In this document: positions 18,701 through 25,309 of the stretch, piece by piece
Layout: every line of letters begins with the position of its first letter
Numbering within the stretch: position 1 is the first letter of the stretch
Assembly: GCA_964410665.1 (NCBI GenBank)
Contig: CAYPIE010000029.1
Location: forward strand, 1 to 59,320
Direction of reading: 5' to 3'
Length of the DNA: 59,320 nt
DNA from: CAYPIE01 sp964410665
Lineage (GTDB): Bacteria; Planctomycetota; Planctomycetia; Gemmatales; Gemmataceae
Notes under the pieces: model-generated
Database searches by the model: none
What the model saw: only the letters and a program-made list of their open reading frames with translations
Told to the model about the DNA's origin: nothing
Made by a program: the position numbers and the translations under genes

Positions 18701-19786
18701 CATGCTGGCCAGAACGGTGGTCTCACCATCGATGACCTGCAACAGTTGGAGTTCCAGTCCCCGGGTGAAACTGGCGGCGTAATAGGACGGAGTGTCAGAC
18801 TCGAGGTTGGAGCCGCGTAATAACACCTGTGCAGGGATCAATGAATTTAAATAGATCGCGGAAGAGACATAAAGATCTTCGGGCATCTCGGCTTCGAGCC
18901 AGGCTCGAGAAACCCCTTGGCTGCCACCATAGCTCTCCAGTGCGCTCCCCCCGACCAGAGCACGGTTGGGTGACATCTGGAAACTACTGCTTGGCCGACT
19001 ATGCCACTCACGCCAACCGTTGGGGATACTTTGGCCGCCGACCGAAGCAAACTGCTGTTCGTGGACCGGCTGATAATCTCGGCGCGGAAAATCATTACTG
19101 ACCTGGAAGTTGTCAAAGATGGCCTCGCCGGCAACCCGGGCCGACCGAGCCAGCCCCGCCGATCCGGCTTGATTCAAGGAGGTGTCGGTCACTTCGAAGG
19201 CATGCGTGGGTGTGCCCTGCCAAGTGCCACTTTCGGTGAGATAGTGCTGCGTATCCAGACGTTGCACTTGAGCACTCAGCGTATCTCCTTCGGCAGTCAA
19301 CACCAGTTCCACCCAGGTGTTGCTTAGCCACTCTTTCGACGGCAGACTGGCCAGAACCGTGGTATTGCCATCGACAACTTTGAAGAGTTCCAGATCTAAT
19401 CCACGGGTGACCGAGACTCCGTAAAAACTGGGGGTGGCGGTCTCTAGATTCTGCCCGCGGACAAATAAACTAGCTGGGACCAAACTATCCAAGTACACGG
19501 CAACGCGGGCTTGTACGTCAGCTTTGAGAGGCGCCTCATGCCAGGTTCGCGACTCGGTATGGCTGGAACCAGTCGAGGTGAGGCCGGTGGGATCGCCAAG
19601 TCCCCCCGCGGTGACGCCGAACGTGGCTTTCTCATGGTTGGACCATTGTGCCCAATTCTGGGGCAAGCCATCCTGGGTGGTCTTGGAAAATTCTTCGACG
19701 ACCCATGGAGCGGCCGAGGGCAAGTCCCGGCCTTCCAAGTGTTCGATCCGTAGGTGAGCCATCCGCGAATTCCGGAATTGTGCCAT
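15743..19786 (-). CDS. Giant modular exoprotein: three laminin-G/jelly-roll-like repeats, Pro linker, glycoside-hydrolase-like domain
   Basis: 1347 residues. An ATG 8 codons upstream is possible, but this start places HLEGRDLPSA (LExR-type tag) at residue 16, as in the other two tagged proteins here. Three homologous segments of about 200 residues follow (roughly 26-230, 236-445, 453-652). Each has a signature like DLELFKVVDGNTTVLASL and ends IFDNFQVS, resembling concanavalin-like binding modules. A polyproline linker spans about 668-736. The C-terminal 600 residues look like a TIM-barrel hydrolase: LVIPNPIYLETI, a Ca-loop (FNADRDGDGYLND), GLFMDNSIGRL and GWVLANIAG, ending in a beta domain. 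A role in binding and cutting polysaccharide is inferred; no specific family is assigned. Confidence 0.82.
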   Translation of the reverse strand: MAQFRNSRMAHLRIEHLEGRDLPSAAPWVVEEFSKTTQDGLPQNWAQWSNHEKATFGVTAGGLGDPTGLTSTGSSHTESRTWHEAPLKADVQARVAVYLDSLVPASLFVRGQNLETATPSFYGVSVTRGLDLELFKVVDGNTTVLASLPSKEWLSNTWVELVLTAEGDTLSAQVQRLDTQHYLTESGTWQGTPTHAFEVTDTSLNQAGSAGLARSARVAGEAIFDNFQVSNDFPRRDYQPVHEQQFASVGGQSIPNGWREWHSRPSSSFQMSPNRALVGGSALESYGGSQGVSRAWLEAEMPEDLYVSSAIYLNSLIPAQVLLRGSNLESDTPSYYAASFTRGLELQLLQVIDGETTVLASMDTQGWQTGEWIQVTLRSVGDQLGVQVYRPATGSYLNVDGQWQVGPTWAMQLTDTAIQGPGHVGVGRSDNYAGSVVFDNFVVSTVTDRQGPPGSVQVDLNSQARGDKPEGWQQWTNGEKGRFRISGVNALDPENILISSGAEGLQAHLWYPGIEATDLELASSVFIEPGAVAELIIHGQGLDTPTPDFDGVRITDNSITLLRADAGTLTTLAEMRPESSLADQWLQVRLRGEDGQLAAEVIRLDTGEFLSKQGTWQADRTAALRATPPEAQKSGFVGFVRSDASLGRVLYDQITISPRLIATPTQPPLLPPPAAEAPAPSDPITPPPSELVNPPEVVSPPVVPPPPPPPVVVSPPIVPPLPVSPPPLVVPPVTPPPAFQPDQEVVDDRIIDDGNDTRPDLAQKYDHIRIAKLAYIGTPFTSFEEDLLRNSVDLVIPNPIYLETINELSPETPQLLYSNVSNIYLGLLTDWLAWADENGHDRESAFYHVREATPFFGSSASSRPVNWFWSVQLSKEGDWTNRTTAARAAGDPLTFASRGEAVAIGYLEKFREINVQLSRRAGPSWSSSLEYVTAVDAEGNPTAWAPLTPSSDSTQGLRQSGTILFDPPADWVPASINGSDRFYYVRFLTTGSGRAPVATQVLGRDYVQARGGDEGVIPAFDFNADRDGDGYLNDAEYAQRATGHDARFVYETRLTYPAYGQNRFATNLADPAYQAWTIDYSQRLLAANPLASGLFMDNSIGRLQVDGAQLYESIDNYSEEYGALLGAINRNLGDGWVLANIAGAGSSADAIVANGVSTLDEFALRPLAHHHSQFEDMAKLVEDRLAALDDRGYLILDTLPQGGDPTDARTQVSALAYYYLLADPNDTLLMFFGGHEPSTSWTRHWTDAVDYNVGQPLEDWSEFATGQDPTAPNLAYKVFQREYENALVLYKPLSYTLRQGTGTTADNTATVHQLDRVYRPLNADGTLGAPTTRVSLRNGEGTILVKA

Positions 19787-20009
19787 CGTCCGTCTCTCGC
19801 TTCCGAACATGACGATTTGTGGTCCACCACACGGACGCCCCACCGTCGAGCGTGAGACGTTCCCCCACCGCGGGATGATCCCTGGTATCGGGCGGTTTTG
19901 CCCAATAGCTTCAGTCTTTTGTAAAATGCTTTCGCGAACACTGGTCAACGCCCTGGCGTCTCACCAACGAGCGAAGCGGGGAGGCGAATAATGTGCAAAA
20001 TGCGTTCTG

Positions 20010-20513
20010 TCAAGTCGCTTCTGGACTGCTCCAGGTAAAAATTGCCGATTGCCCGACAGTTTCTTCCACCTCAACGCGGAGCCGTCGCGGCGAGAAGTGA
20101 TACTGCTCAAGCAAGTTTTTGCGCAAACGTTCAGCGATGTAATAGGCAATCCGCTCCGCCGTGGTGTTTTCAATCGGCAACAACTTGCAGTCGTCCCGTG
20201 GGAAAACCCACTCGCGTTCCTGAAAGCGGACCCGCACCCGGCGGTCATCCACGTCGAGCTCGATCAGCGGATGTTCGAGGGCAAGCAGCATATGGTGATC
20301 GAGGTCATCGACGATCGCTTTGGTGGCCTGTTTGAGCGCAACAAAGTCGAACACATAATAGTTTTCATCCAGATCCCCCTCGAGTTCCACGGTGGCACGA
20401 TAGTTATGCCCATGCAGCCGCTCACATTGCTGGCCGGCATAGGTAATAAAGTGCCCACAGCAGAACACGAGGTGATCTTTGGTGACACGCACCATGTATG
20501 GTTGCAAACTCAT
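20010..20513 (-). CDS. queD: 6-carboxytetrahydropterin synthase / 6-pyruvoyl-tetrahydropterin synthase family
   Basis: 167 residues. Zinc ligands are His21 (CCGHF) and His34/His36 in the CxxxHGH motif (Cys30, CERLHGHNY). The family substrate segment PIENTTAERIAYYIAERL and the terminal EVEET glutamate are present. This pattern fits the QueD/PTPS fold, which converts dihydroneopterin triphosphate in preQ0/queuosine or pterin synthesis. The sequence lies on the longer side for QueD, with an insertion around residues 85-115. No queC, queE or folE neighbours, so the assignment to queuosine rather than another pterin route is inferred. Confidence 0.85.
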   Translation of the reverse strand: MSLQPYMVRVTKDHLVFCCGHFITYAGQQCERLHGHNYRATVELEGDLDENYYVFDFVALKQATKAIVDDLDHHMLLALEHPLIELDVDDRRVRVRFQEREWVFPRDDCKLLPIENTTAERIAYYIAERLRKNLLEQYHFSPRRLRVEVEETVGQSAIFTWSSPEAT

Positions 20514-20656
20514 GCGGTCATCCCGCTGGCACAGAATCGGTGGAGAAACGAAGGATTTATTCTAGCAGTGCGGAAGTGAGGAACAAGTTGGGGCAGGGGG
20601 ACCCCGCTCTGGACAACGAGATCACCCTCACGGCCCGATGCGAACGGCTCAAAGAA

Positions 20657-21043
20657 TCACGGCTTCCAGTCTTTGCCGAGTTCGACCTGATACTGCGTCT
20701 TGCCATCCTCGATGACCAGATCGGGGACATTGGTGATGCTCTGGCCGCGCTTGTCGCCTCCCTTGATTTCCAAGCGGGCCGAGTAGTTACCGATCGGCAT
20801 TTTGCCAATATCAAAGCTGCCGTTTTCGTTGATAGGGATGCCGAACGACTCTCCGTTCTTCTGGAACACCAGCCGGAGAATGGCCTTTTGTCCCGACTTT
20901 AGCGCGATTGGTTTGCCGTTTTGTACCAGCTGGCCGTCGAAGTTATCGACCGTCGGACCGTCCAGGGCATTCTTCGATGGATCTCCACCACAGCCCACGA
21001 CAAGCAAGGCGAAAAAGGCCGGCAGTAGGTAGCGCAAACGCAT
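20657..21043 (-). CDS. Small lipoprotein of DUF1559 cassette 1
   Basis: 128 residues. The start is set by GGAG at 6-base spacing and gives a lipoprotein signal (LLPAFFALLVVGC, lipobox VVGC). The mature chain is a short beta-sandwich of the carboxypeptidase-regulatory/transthyretin type (FDGQLVQNGKPIALKSG, NGSFDIGKMPIGNYSARLEIKGG). It lies directly downstream of the DUF1559 gene and is separated from it by a perfect hairpin, the same layout as the two cassettes farther right. It is probably anchored on the outer membrane beside its pilin-like partner; function unknown. Confidence 0.82.
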   Translation of the reverse strand: MRLRYLLPAFFALLVVGCGGDPSKNALDGPTVDNFDGQLVQNGKPIALKSGQKAILRLVFQKNGESFGIPINENGSFDIGKMPIGNYSARLEIKGGDKRGQSITNVPDLVIEDGKTQYQVELGKDWKP

Positions 21044-21060
21044 GCGAATCTCCATGAAAT

Positions 21061-21090
21061 ACCGGTGGCCCGCTCCAGCGGGCCACCGGT
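21061..21090 (-). terminator. Perfect 13-bp hairpin between DUF1559 gene and lipoprotein gene
   Basis: Arms ACCGGTGGCCCGC and GCGGGCCACCGGT with a 4-base loop lie in the 58-bp gap inside cassette 1. There is no T-tract, so it may set the ratio of the two products by attenuation or mRNA processing rather than fully terminate. Hairpins with a different sequence occupy the same place in cassettes 2 and 3. Confidence 0.5.
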
Positions 21091-21101
21091 TGGGGGTCGA
21101 T

Positions 21102-22196
21102 TTACTGCTCAATATTGACCTCGCCGCCCACCGGGGTCAAGAACGGGATCCAAAGATCAAAGGTGACGCCGTAGCGGCGGCTCGACACGCTGCCATCGGC
21201 CATGGCGAACAGTCCCCCGCCAGCGTAAGGGCTGCCCCAGCGGTTAAAGGAATCGAGGTCGGGGCGGTCCTGTACAATCTCAAAGGTATTCCGGAACCAG
21301 GCGGTCCAGCCCGGGTTCACCTTGAAGCGGTTGCCAGGAATGAAATCGATGAACGGCTGGTTGCCGGAGTGGTCCCCGGCCATGTACCAGGTCGTGTCCG
21401 GGTTCAGTGCCCGCATCACGCCCATGGTGCTCGGGCCGCCTTCGGTAATCGGCTCATCATTCTTCCCGCGTAGCGAACCATTGCTCATGGTGAACTCGCC
21501 CGCACCACGATCGCCATAGACCTGGGTGGCCATGGCCTTGATGCCGACGATGACCGTGTTCGAAGAGCCGTCGGAGATGCTCTGGATCTTGCGGTTGAAC
21601 GGGTTCCAGCCTGAAGGATTGCCGGTCCAACCGGGGTTGAAGGTGAAGCTGCCGCCGTTGTTGACAGTGTTCATGCCCGAGCCGATGACCAGGGCGTTGG
21701 CCGCGTAGTCGGTGACCGGGCCGGACACGCGGATGCCGTTGGGGCCGTTCATATCCCCGGGATCACCGGAGAAGAGCGCACTCGCCAGGCCAGTACCCGC
21801 TCGGCTGGGGTCCTGAAATACCTTGATCCCTGCATCAAAAACCCAAGTGTTGTACAAGTTCCCCTGCTCCAGGTAGGGCAGGATCTTGTAGCACCACGAC
21901 ATCCCTTCCGCGATGGCCGGACGGGGATACCCATTCCAGGGTGCCCCAAAGGCCCACCAGGTGGCTTCCCAGGTACCATTGTGCGGCAATTCGCCGAGCG
22001 CGTCTTGGTAATTGTGCATCGCCAAGGCAATCTGCTTGAGATTATTGGTGGACTGCATACGGGCTGCGGCTTCGCGGACCTTTTGGACGGCCGGCAGGAG
22101 CAGGCCGATCAGAATGGCGATGATGGCGATCACCACTAACAGCTCGATCAGGGTGAAGCCACTACGGCGTTTTGGTACGGAGAGGAACATACGCAT
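21102..22196 (-). CDS. DUF1559 prepilin-like protein, cassette 1
   Basis: 364 residues with a type IV prepilin/type II pseudopilin leader: basic segment, then GFTLIELLVVIAIIAILIGL, with cleavage expected after the Gly. EAAARMQSTNNLKQIALAMHNY follows, the start of the DUF1559 domain. The C-terminal H-X9-DG signature of this family appears with Tyr in place of His (YAGGGLFAMADG). GGAAGGG supplies the ribosome-binding site. Planctomycetes encode many of these proteins; they are thought to be pseudopilins or surface-fibre subunits. It shares an upstream 32-bp element with the cassettes at 23-26 kb but is more diverged from them than they are from each other. Confidence 0.93.
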   Translation of the reverse strand: MRMFLSVPKRRSGFTLIELLVVIAIIAILIGLLLPAVQKVREAAARMQSTNNLKQIALAMHNYQDALGELPHNGTWEATWWAFGAPWNGYPRPAIAEGMSWCYKILPYLEQGNLYNTWVFDAGIKVFQDPSRAGTGLASALFSGDPGDMNGPNGIRVSGPVTDYAANALVIGSGMNTVNNGGSFTFNPGWTGNPSGWNPFNRKIQSISDGSSNTVIVGIKAMATQVYGDRGAGEFTMSNGSLRGKNDEPITEGGPSTMGVMRALNPDTTWYMAGDHSGNQPFIDFIPGNRFKVNPGWTAWFRNTFEIVQDRPDLDSFNRWGSPYAGGGLFAMADGSVSSRRYGVTFDLWIPFLTPVGGEVNIEQ

Positions 22197-22574
22197 GACC
22201 CTTCCATTCTTTAATAAATTCGTGAAAGAGGGAGAGAAAAAAGGTCTCTGATCCGTGAATGATCGAATGCGAGAACGAAATCAGAACCTATTGAGAAGAA
22301 TATGCGAAAAGAATGGGGAAATCCAGTGAAATCTCTTGCATTAGAGAAGAATTAAACAACCTACCATGCGTAGCTTGCCTAGACGGCTTAGAAATCCAAA
22401 CGCACCGAACCAGCCGAGAATAGATCCAATATTATATTATGAATATTTGATTTTTAAAATGTTGGCTGAAGTGAAACGAGCATCTTGCTCTGTCTCTGAG
22501 GACTGCTCCCCGTCACTGGGACACGCTTGCTTTCACATGCTCTCCAGTGACGGAGTTGCCTCCCTAACACTGTG
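22197..22574. other. AT-rich leader of cassette 1 and 3' flank of cassette 2
   Basis: 378 bases with no supported gene. The 22200-22470 part is strikingly AT-rich against GC-rich neighbours and carries the promoter-like element at 22295-22326. The 22510-22553 part holds an inverted repeat. No RNA gene was recognised. Confidence 0.6.
22295..22326 (-). promoter_or_regulatory. Shared promoter-like element upstream of cassette 1
   Basis: Read on the minus strand, a 32-bp element begins CTGGA and ends TATTCTTC, with its end 99 bases before the start codon at 22196. The element at 24378-24409 shares CTGGATTTC and TTTCGCATAT at identical spacing. The one at 26522-26553 shares CTGGA and TATTCTTC at the same 32-bp span. 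Minus-strand AGAGATTTCACTGGATTTC is identical in cassettes 1 and 2. It is probably a promoter core for a dedicated or housekeeping sigma factor. Confidence 0.55.
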
Positions 22575-22580
22575 TTAGGG
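22510..22580 (-). terminator. Inverted repeats at the 3' end of the cassette 2 lipoprotein gene
   Basis: CCGTCACTGG (22510-22519) pairs with CCAGTGACGG (22544-22553), and a short palindrome CCCTAACAC/GTGTTAGGG (22562-22580) overlaps the stop codon. No T-tract. Likely a 3' end or stability structure. Confidence 0.35.
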
Positions 22581-23042
22581 CAAGGTAATGTCGAACTGGT
22601 TGGCTCCCTCTTGGATCTCGGTGGTAATCCCTGAGCTTTCCGGTGCGTTGTACTTCTTCGGCACGCTCACAAATGGGGGCAGCTTCGCCCGTTTGCGCCC
22701 CGCTTTCTCCGGGCCCTGGTACGACGCGGCCATGACCCGACTCTGATAGTCCCCCCGGGCGGCATCGGTATTGATGCCGATCGTTACCTGGCCCAGAGGC
22801 ACATTTTGGACCTTATAGCGCCCGTCGTTTTGCACTTTTCCAGTGGCCGGGGGCTTCGCGCCATCGCCCTGGACGGTGATCATGGCAAAGGGGACTTGTT
22901 TGCCGTCAAAGGTGATGGTCCCTTCCAGGGTCGCCCCCGATTCAGGCAGGGCTTCTTCCCGCGGGCCAGGGCGGCAGGCAGTGATGGCCAACAGCGAGCC
23001 GGCCACCAGACAGGTCAGGCAACGATAGAGCTTTCGAGGCAT
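22575..23042 (-). CDS. Small lipoprotein of DUF1559 cassette 2
   Basis: 155 residues. GGGAGGGG lies upstream of the ATG. Lipoprotein signal with Cys at about residue 23 (LLAITACRPG). The mature part is a transthyretin-like beta-sandwich (ATLEGTITFDGKQVPFAMITVQGD, GRYKVQNVPLGQVTIGINTDA), then a basic loop and an acidic C-terminus ending FDITLP. It is identical to the cassette 3 copy except Thr for Lys near the C-terminus, and its DNA is almost base-for-base the same, which is unusual for paralogues whose upstream partners have diverged. Presumed partner of the DUF1559 protein encoded just upstream. Confidence 0.85.
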   Translation of the reverse strand: MPRKLYRCLTCLVAGSLLAITACRPGPREEALPESGATLEGTITFDGKQVPFAMITVQGDGAKPPATGKVQNDGRYKVQNVPLGQVTIGINTDAARGDYQSRVMAASYQGPEKAGRKRAKLPPFVSVPKKYNAPESSGITTEIQEGANQFDITLP

Positions 23043-23103
23043 GATGACTCCCCTCCCGTTCGGCAATCTCTGAAATGAATGGATCGGTGAATGAATGCAA
23101 ACA

Positions 23104-23131
23104 CCCCGACACGCCAAACAGCGTGTCGGGG
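23104..23131 (-). terminator. Perfect 11-bp hairpin inside cassette 2
   Basis: Arms CCCCGACACGC and GCGTGTCGGGG around a 6-base loop lie in the gap between the DUF1559 stop and the lipoprotein start. No T-tract. The copy at 25251-25278 is identical. Confidence 0.5.
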
Positions 23132-23162
23132 CATGGCAGATTGGACAACAAGCGAGGATCGC

Positions 23163-24278
23163 TTATGCGTCGATCGAAGCGGGTTCGCCACCGTTGGGGG
23201 TCACCCCAGCACTCCACGGGATGATACCGATGCTCGACCGGACAGTGCGGACGCTACCGTCCATCAACAGCATCTGCACGCCAGCGACGTGCAGCGGGTA
23301 CAGGTTGTAGAAGTTCTGCTGCGAACGGATCAGGCGGCGACGCGGCGGTTGGAAGGTTTCAAATTGCTGACCGCTGAAGAAGCAGTTGGGCAGCGACCAC
23401 TGCCCGTACTCATCGTCCCAGGTCACACTCGGGTCGTTACACGTGGTACCAAAGAAGGGCAGACCGGTGTCTGGCGTGTCGGTGGTGGCCCACATGTTGA
23501 TGCCCTGGGGCTGTGCGGCGTCTTCGGCGCCGCGGACGCCCCAGTCCATGTAGTACATCTGGCGATCGCCGGTGACCATTTGCTTATCGGTGACCGCGAA
23601 GGTGTTCGACAGACCGTCGCTAATCGTACCGACCTTGGTTTCACCGGCTCCGGCGTGCAACCACGCCACCTTCCAGCTCTCCCAACCGCCTTGGGCGGGC
23701 TTGCCGAACATGCGGACGTTGGGGGCGTAGCTGACCAGCTTGTGCTTGTACACCGTGCCACTGCCGGTCCACGGCCAAGACCAATCGACTTCTTGGTACG
23801 GGCTGCTGTCCGACGGACAGATATAGGCCTTGGGCACGTCGCTGCCGACGATCTTGGTCGCGTCGCTCGCGCGGACCCCCATCAGAAACCAGGGGTGCCC
23901 GGCGATGTCTCTGTGCAGGTTGTCCTGCTCCATGTAGGGCAGCAGGCAGTAGAAGAACGAGGTCTTGTCGCTGCCGGCGGTGGCTGCGTTGAACGGCAGG
24001 TACGGACCGCGGTACTGGTTGGCCCCGGCATCGTTGAACGAGGTCCACTGGTTCACTGCGATTGGTGGATAAGCTCCCATAGTGTCATGGGCGTTGTGCA
24101 GGGCCAGGCCGATCTGCTTGAGATTGTTCGAGCATTGCATCCGGGCCGCGGCTTCACGCACCTTCTGGACGGCTGGCAACAGCAATCCGATCAGGATGGC
24201 GATGATGGCAATAACAACAAGGAGTTCGATCAGGGTAAAGCCGCCACGGCGTCTCGAAGCGGAGAGGAACATACGCAT
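23163..24278 (-). CDS. DUF1559 prepilin-like protein, cassette 2
   Basis: 371 residues starting MRMFLSASRRRGGFTLIEL; a TTG two codons upstream has better spacing to AAGGA and may also be used. It has a type IV pilin-like leader and hydrophobic helix, EAAARMQCSNNLKQIGLALHN, and an intact C-terminal H-X9-DG motif (HVAGVQMLLMDG). The C-terminal third is identical in DNA to the cassette 3 gene, while the first two thirds differ at many silent and some coding positions. Expected on the outer surface or in a pseudopilus after processing by a prepilin peptidase; no peptidase is in this window. Confidence 0.93.
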   Translation of the reverse strand: MRMFLSASRRRGGFTLIELLVVIAIIAILIGLLLPAVQKVREAAARMQCSNNLKQIGLALHNAHDTMGAYPPIAVNQWTSFNDAGANQYRGPYLPFNAATAGSDKTSFFYCLLPYMEQDNLHRDIAGHPWFLMGVRASDATKIVGSDVPKAYICPSDSSPYQEVDWSWPWTGSGTVYKHKLVSYAPNVRMFGKPAQGGWESWKVAWLHAGAGETKVGTISDGLSNTFAVTDKQMVTGDRQMYYMDWGVRGAEDAAQPQGINMWATTDTPDTGLPFFGTTCNDPSVTWDDEYGQWSLPNCFFSGQQFETFQPPRRRLIRSQQNFYNLYPLHVAGVQMLLMDGSVRTVRSSIGIIPWSAGVTPNGGEPASIDA

Positions 24279-24377
24279 AAACAACTAAATCCTTAATAAA
24301 TCGTCGAGAAGAATGGGAAAAACTCACGACTAATCCATGAAGAATCGGGATTAGCTTCGGTCAGGACGACCTAACAT

Positions 24378-24409
24378 GAAGGATATGCGAAATGATAACA
24401 GAAATCCAG
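24378..24409 (-). promoter_or_regulatory. Shared promoter-like element upstream of cassette 2
   Basis: Same 32-bp architecture as at 22295-22326, with its end 100 bases before the start at 24278. The block GAAATCCAGTGAAATCTCT (plus strand, 24401-24419) is identical to 22318-22336, although the surrounding leader is otherwise diverged. Confidence 0.55.
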
Positions 24410-24656
24410 TGAAATCTCTATCATCCAAGCGAATGCTAAAACATCTCAGAACATCTAAATTAGCTCAACTATACAGATCTCCATAACAGCGTAAAATTCC
24501 TTAATAACCTAAATTTGCACGGCAGGAGGCACATCGAGCCCATCTGCCAATGAGCAACCCGGTTGGGTTCATAGATCCGGAGTGGTTTGGTGAGGAGCTG
24601 GTGGTTTAACGGTCTAGAGATTTACGCACTGCTCAGGATCCTCCGAGGAATGCCGC

Positions 24657-24700
24657 CCGTCCTTGGGACAAGCTTGGGATCGCTTGTTCCAAACGGACGG
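24657..24700 (-). terminator. Long imperfect hairpin after the cassette 3 lipoprotein gene
   Basis: CCGTCC...GGGACAAGC pairs with GCTTGTTCC...GGACGG across a short loop. It begins about 20 bases past the lipoprotein stop at 24722. A short T-rich run lies on the plus-strand side only. Confidence 0.4.
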
Positions 24701-24721
24701 ACTTCTTTTCCAAAACATTCA

Positions 24722-25189
24722 TTAGGGCAGCTTAATGTCGAACTGGTTGGCACCTTCTTGGATCTCGGTGGTAATCCCTGAGCTTTCCGGTGCGTTGTAC
24801 TTCTTCGGCACGCTCACAAATGGGGGCAGCTTCGCCCGTTTGCGCCCCGCTTTCTCCGGGCCCTGGTACGACGCGGCCATGACCCGACTCTGATAGTCCC
24901 CCCGGGCGGCATCGGTATTGATGCCGATCGTTACCTGGCCCAGAGGCACATTTTGGACCTTATAGCGCCCGTCGTTTTGCACTTTTCCAGTGGCCGGGGG
25001 CTTCGCGCCATCGCCCTGGACGGTGATCATGGCAAAGGGGACTTGTTTGCCGTCAAAGGTGATGGTCCCTTCCAGGGTCGCCCCCGATTCAGGCAGGGCT
25101 TCTTCCCGCGGGCCAGGGCGGCAGGCAGTGATGGCCAACAGCGAGCCGGCCACCAGACAGGTCAGGCAACGATAGAGCTTTCGAGGCAT
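24722..25189 (-). CDS. Small lipoprotein of DUF1559 cassette 3
   Basis: 155 residues, the twin of the cassette 2 lipoprotein (one substitution, FDIKLP at the C-terminus). Lipobox cysteine at about residue 23 and the same transthyretin-like beta-sandwich. The upstream GGGAGGGG ribosome-binding site and the intergenic hairpin are also identical. Near-perfect DNA identity points to very recent duplication or gene conversion with the copy 2.1 kb away. Confidence 0.85.
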   Translation of the reverse strand: MPRKLYRCLTCLVAGSLLAITACRPGPREEALPESGATLEGTITFDGKQVPFAMITVQGDGAKPPATGKVQNDGRYKVQNVPLGQVTIGINTDAARGDYQSRVMAASYQGPEKAGRKRAKLPPFVSVPKKYNAPESSGITTEIQEGANQFDIKLP

Positions 25190-25250
25190 GATGACTCCCC
25201 TCCCGTTCGGCAATCTCTGAAATGAATGGATCGGTGAATGAATGCAAACA

Positions 25251-25278
25251 CCCCGACACGCCAAACAGCGTGTCGGGG
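25251..25278 (-). terminator. Perfect 11-bp hairpin inside cassette 3
   Basis: Identical to the hairpin at 23104-23131; it lies between the DUF1559 stop and the lipoprotein start. Confidence 0.5.
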
Positions 25279-25309
25279 CATGGCAGATTGGACAACAAGC
25301 GAGGATCGC

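Larger units (their letters stand above)
22575..23462. repeat. Near-identical direct repeat, copy A
   Basis: 888 bases match 24722-25609 at a constant offset of 2147, with only a handful of differences near the left end. It covers the whole lipoprotein gene, the intergenic hairpin and the last ~100 codons of the DUF1559 gene. It stops abruptly inside that gene at 23462/23463. Confidence 0.92.
24279..24721. other. AT-rich leader of cassette 2 and 3' flank of cassette 3
   Basis: 443 bases with no supported gene. AT-rich from 24290 to about 24520. It contains the promoter-like element at 24378-24409 and a long hairpin at 24657-24700. Confidence 0.6.

Noticed and set aside
23091..24296. 401-codon plus-strand open frame
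   Set aside because: Antisense to the DUF1559 gene; its length comes from the GC-rich codon bias of the real gene.
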